Below, piece by piece: positions 63,410-64,000 of a DNA stretch of 64,000 nucleotides. The notes under the pieces were generated by a model. It was not told the DNA's origin. It did not search any database and was given only the letters and a program-made list of their open reading frames with translations. Source of the DNA: Beijerinckiaceae bacterium (GTDB lineage Bacteria > Pseudomonadota > Alphaproteobacteria > Rhizobiales > Beijerinckiaceae); contig CANGBX010000005.1 in assembly GCA_947452455.1 (NCBI GenBank), positions 186,001 to 250,000 of the forward strand, read 5' to 3'. How positions within the stretch are numbered: the stretch's first letter is position 1; each line of letters starts with the position of its first letter. The position numbers and the translations under genes were made by a program.

Positions 63410-63643
63410 TTATCTCGGGAGAGCTTTTTCAAAACGGCACTCTTCGCAAAACAGACTATGCCCGACGACTTCCCAGTTATCGGGGGCCTGATCAATGCGG
63501 CGCGCACATTTTGGACAAAAGAGCTCGCCTATTCTTATTTCAAAATCATATTGTGGGCCGACATAAGCACATAGATAGTGATGAATTACGTCTACACGGC
63601 GCAACTTTTTTGACCGGCAGTGAGTGCACGCTCTGTTATTCAT
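63410..63643 (-). CDS. Small zinc-ribbon-like protein
   Basis: A 77-residue protein with three CxxC pairs (ACTHCRSKK, FCPKCARRI and FCEECRF), suggesting one or more zinc-ribbon sites. Its ATG overlaps the stop of the HlyD-type gene as ATGA, so the two are coupled. Family and role not recognised. Confidence 0.6.
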   Translation of the reverse strand: MNNRACTHCRSKKLRRVDVIHHYLCAYVGPQYDFEIRIGELFCPKCARRIDQAPDNWEVVGHSLFCEECRFEKALPR

Positions 63644-64000
63644 CTTGGGACGCGAGGTTCGAGCATTGAAAACAATCGATTGATGAGCGTCGTGTAACTC
63701 ATTCGAACAACAACCTGTGATTCAATTGGCAAAAAATGATCGAAACCCCGATTTCGTACGCGTGCTCGTTGTCCCTGAAAGGTCCCAGTAAATTGTGTTG
63801 AGCGGTTTGAGCCCTGGCCCGTCGAAATCGGAAAAATTGCTTCTATATGTCCTTCGATCACACTATATCCACTTGTGATATATACGCGGTCACCAACTTC
63901 TGGCTCCACTAATCGCCGAAGTGGCATCTCCCAAATCACAAAAATATCATTGCGCTCAAAGAGAGTAAATACTGGATCTCCCGCTTGTATAACTTCTCCT
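63640..64000 (-). CDS. HlyD-type membrane fusion protein, C-terminal part (cut by right edge)
   Basis: The frame runs in from the right edge and gives at least 120 residues. The lipoyl-half motif GEVIQAGDPVFTLFERND is followed by a barrel region (LVEPEVGDRVYITSGYSVIE, GHIEAIFPISTGQGSNRSTQ). This is the closing part of an HlyD/Alg44-like adaptor, probably the partner of another synthase or exporter to the right. An in-frame GTG at 63939 is not the true start. Confidence 0.7.
   Translation of the reverse strand, partial: GEVIQAGDPVFTLFERNDIFVIWEMPLRRLVEPEVGDRVYITSGYSVIEGHIEAIFPISTGQGSNRSTQFTGTFQGQRARVRNRGFDHFLPIESQVVVRMSYTTLINRLFSMLEPRVPR

Overview
The window reads as the chromosome of an alphaproteobacterium, most likely a member of the Hyphomicrobiales. 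The grounds are the gene families (a cox-type molybdenum hydroxylase cluster, a Bug/TctC receptor, an HWE-type histidine kinase, an Omp25/Omp31-like porin, a BrnTA module) and seven copies of a long imperfect palindrome built around CGTCATTGCGAG / CTCGCAATGACG, a repeat style familiar from Bradyrhizobium-like genomes. The genus cannot be fixed from the sequence alone.

Region 1 (1-11.4 kb): an MBOAT O-acyltransferase with an SGNH-like partner, a TctC-type binding protein, an MFS carrier, an RND pump with its adaptor, a glycine-zipper lipoprotein, a small hydrolase and CcdA. Region 2 (11.4-14.9 kb): an AT-rich, BcgI-like two-gene restriction-modification system lying between what look like the two ends of an older modification gene. 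Region 3 (15-36.5 kb): high-GC housekeeping and catabolic genes. These are a complete branched-chain amino-acid ABC transporter (livHMGF, a small membrane protein, livK), purB, a VUT transporter, rpe, brnTA, pcaDC (pcaD carries a histone-H1-like Lys/Ala tail), and a form II carbon-monoxide-dehydrogenase-like cluster (coxG, S, L, M, D, E, XdhC proteins, MoCo genes, an SDR).

Region 4 (36.5-50 kb) changes character. It is more AT-rich, has none of the palindromic repeats, and is littered with relics of one IS3-family element. It holds stress-type genes (CBS protein, Hsp20 behind a possible RNA thermometer, a universal stress protein, DUF3309), an amino-acid permease, a degenerate tRNA, a porin, a CHRD pseudogene with two stop codons, an HWE kinase and a CYTH-CHAD protein.

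Region 5 (50-64 kb) is an exopolysaccharide region. One unit is a PilZ-tailed cellulose-synthase-like glycosyltransferase with an HlyD/Alg44-like protein. Beside it lies a tightly packed run: periplasmic binding protein, GGDEF cyclase, stand-alone PilZ protein, TPR/beta-barrel protein (NfrA-like), glycosyltransferase (NfrB-like, without its MshEN domain), EAL phosphodiesterase and UDP-GlcNAc 2-epimerase. Together these look like a self-contained c-di-GMP-controlled glycan synthesis and export system, related in parts to the E. coli NfrAB/WecB system but built differently. galE and a second HlyD-type protein, cut by the right edge, follow.
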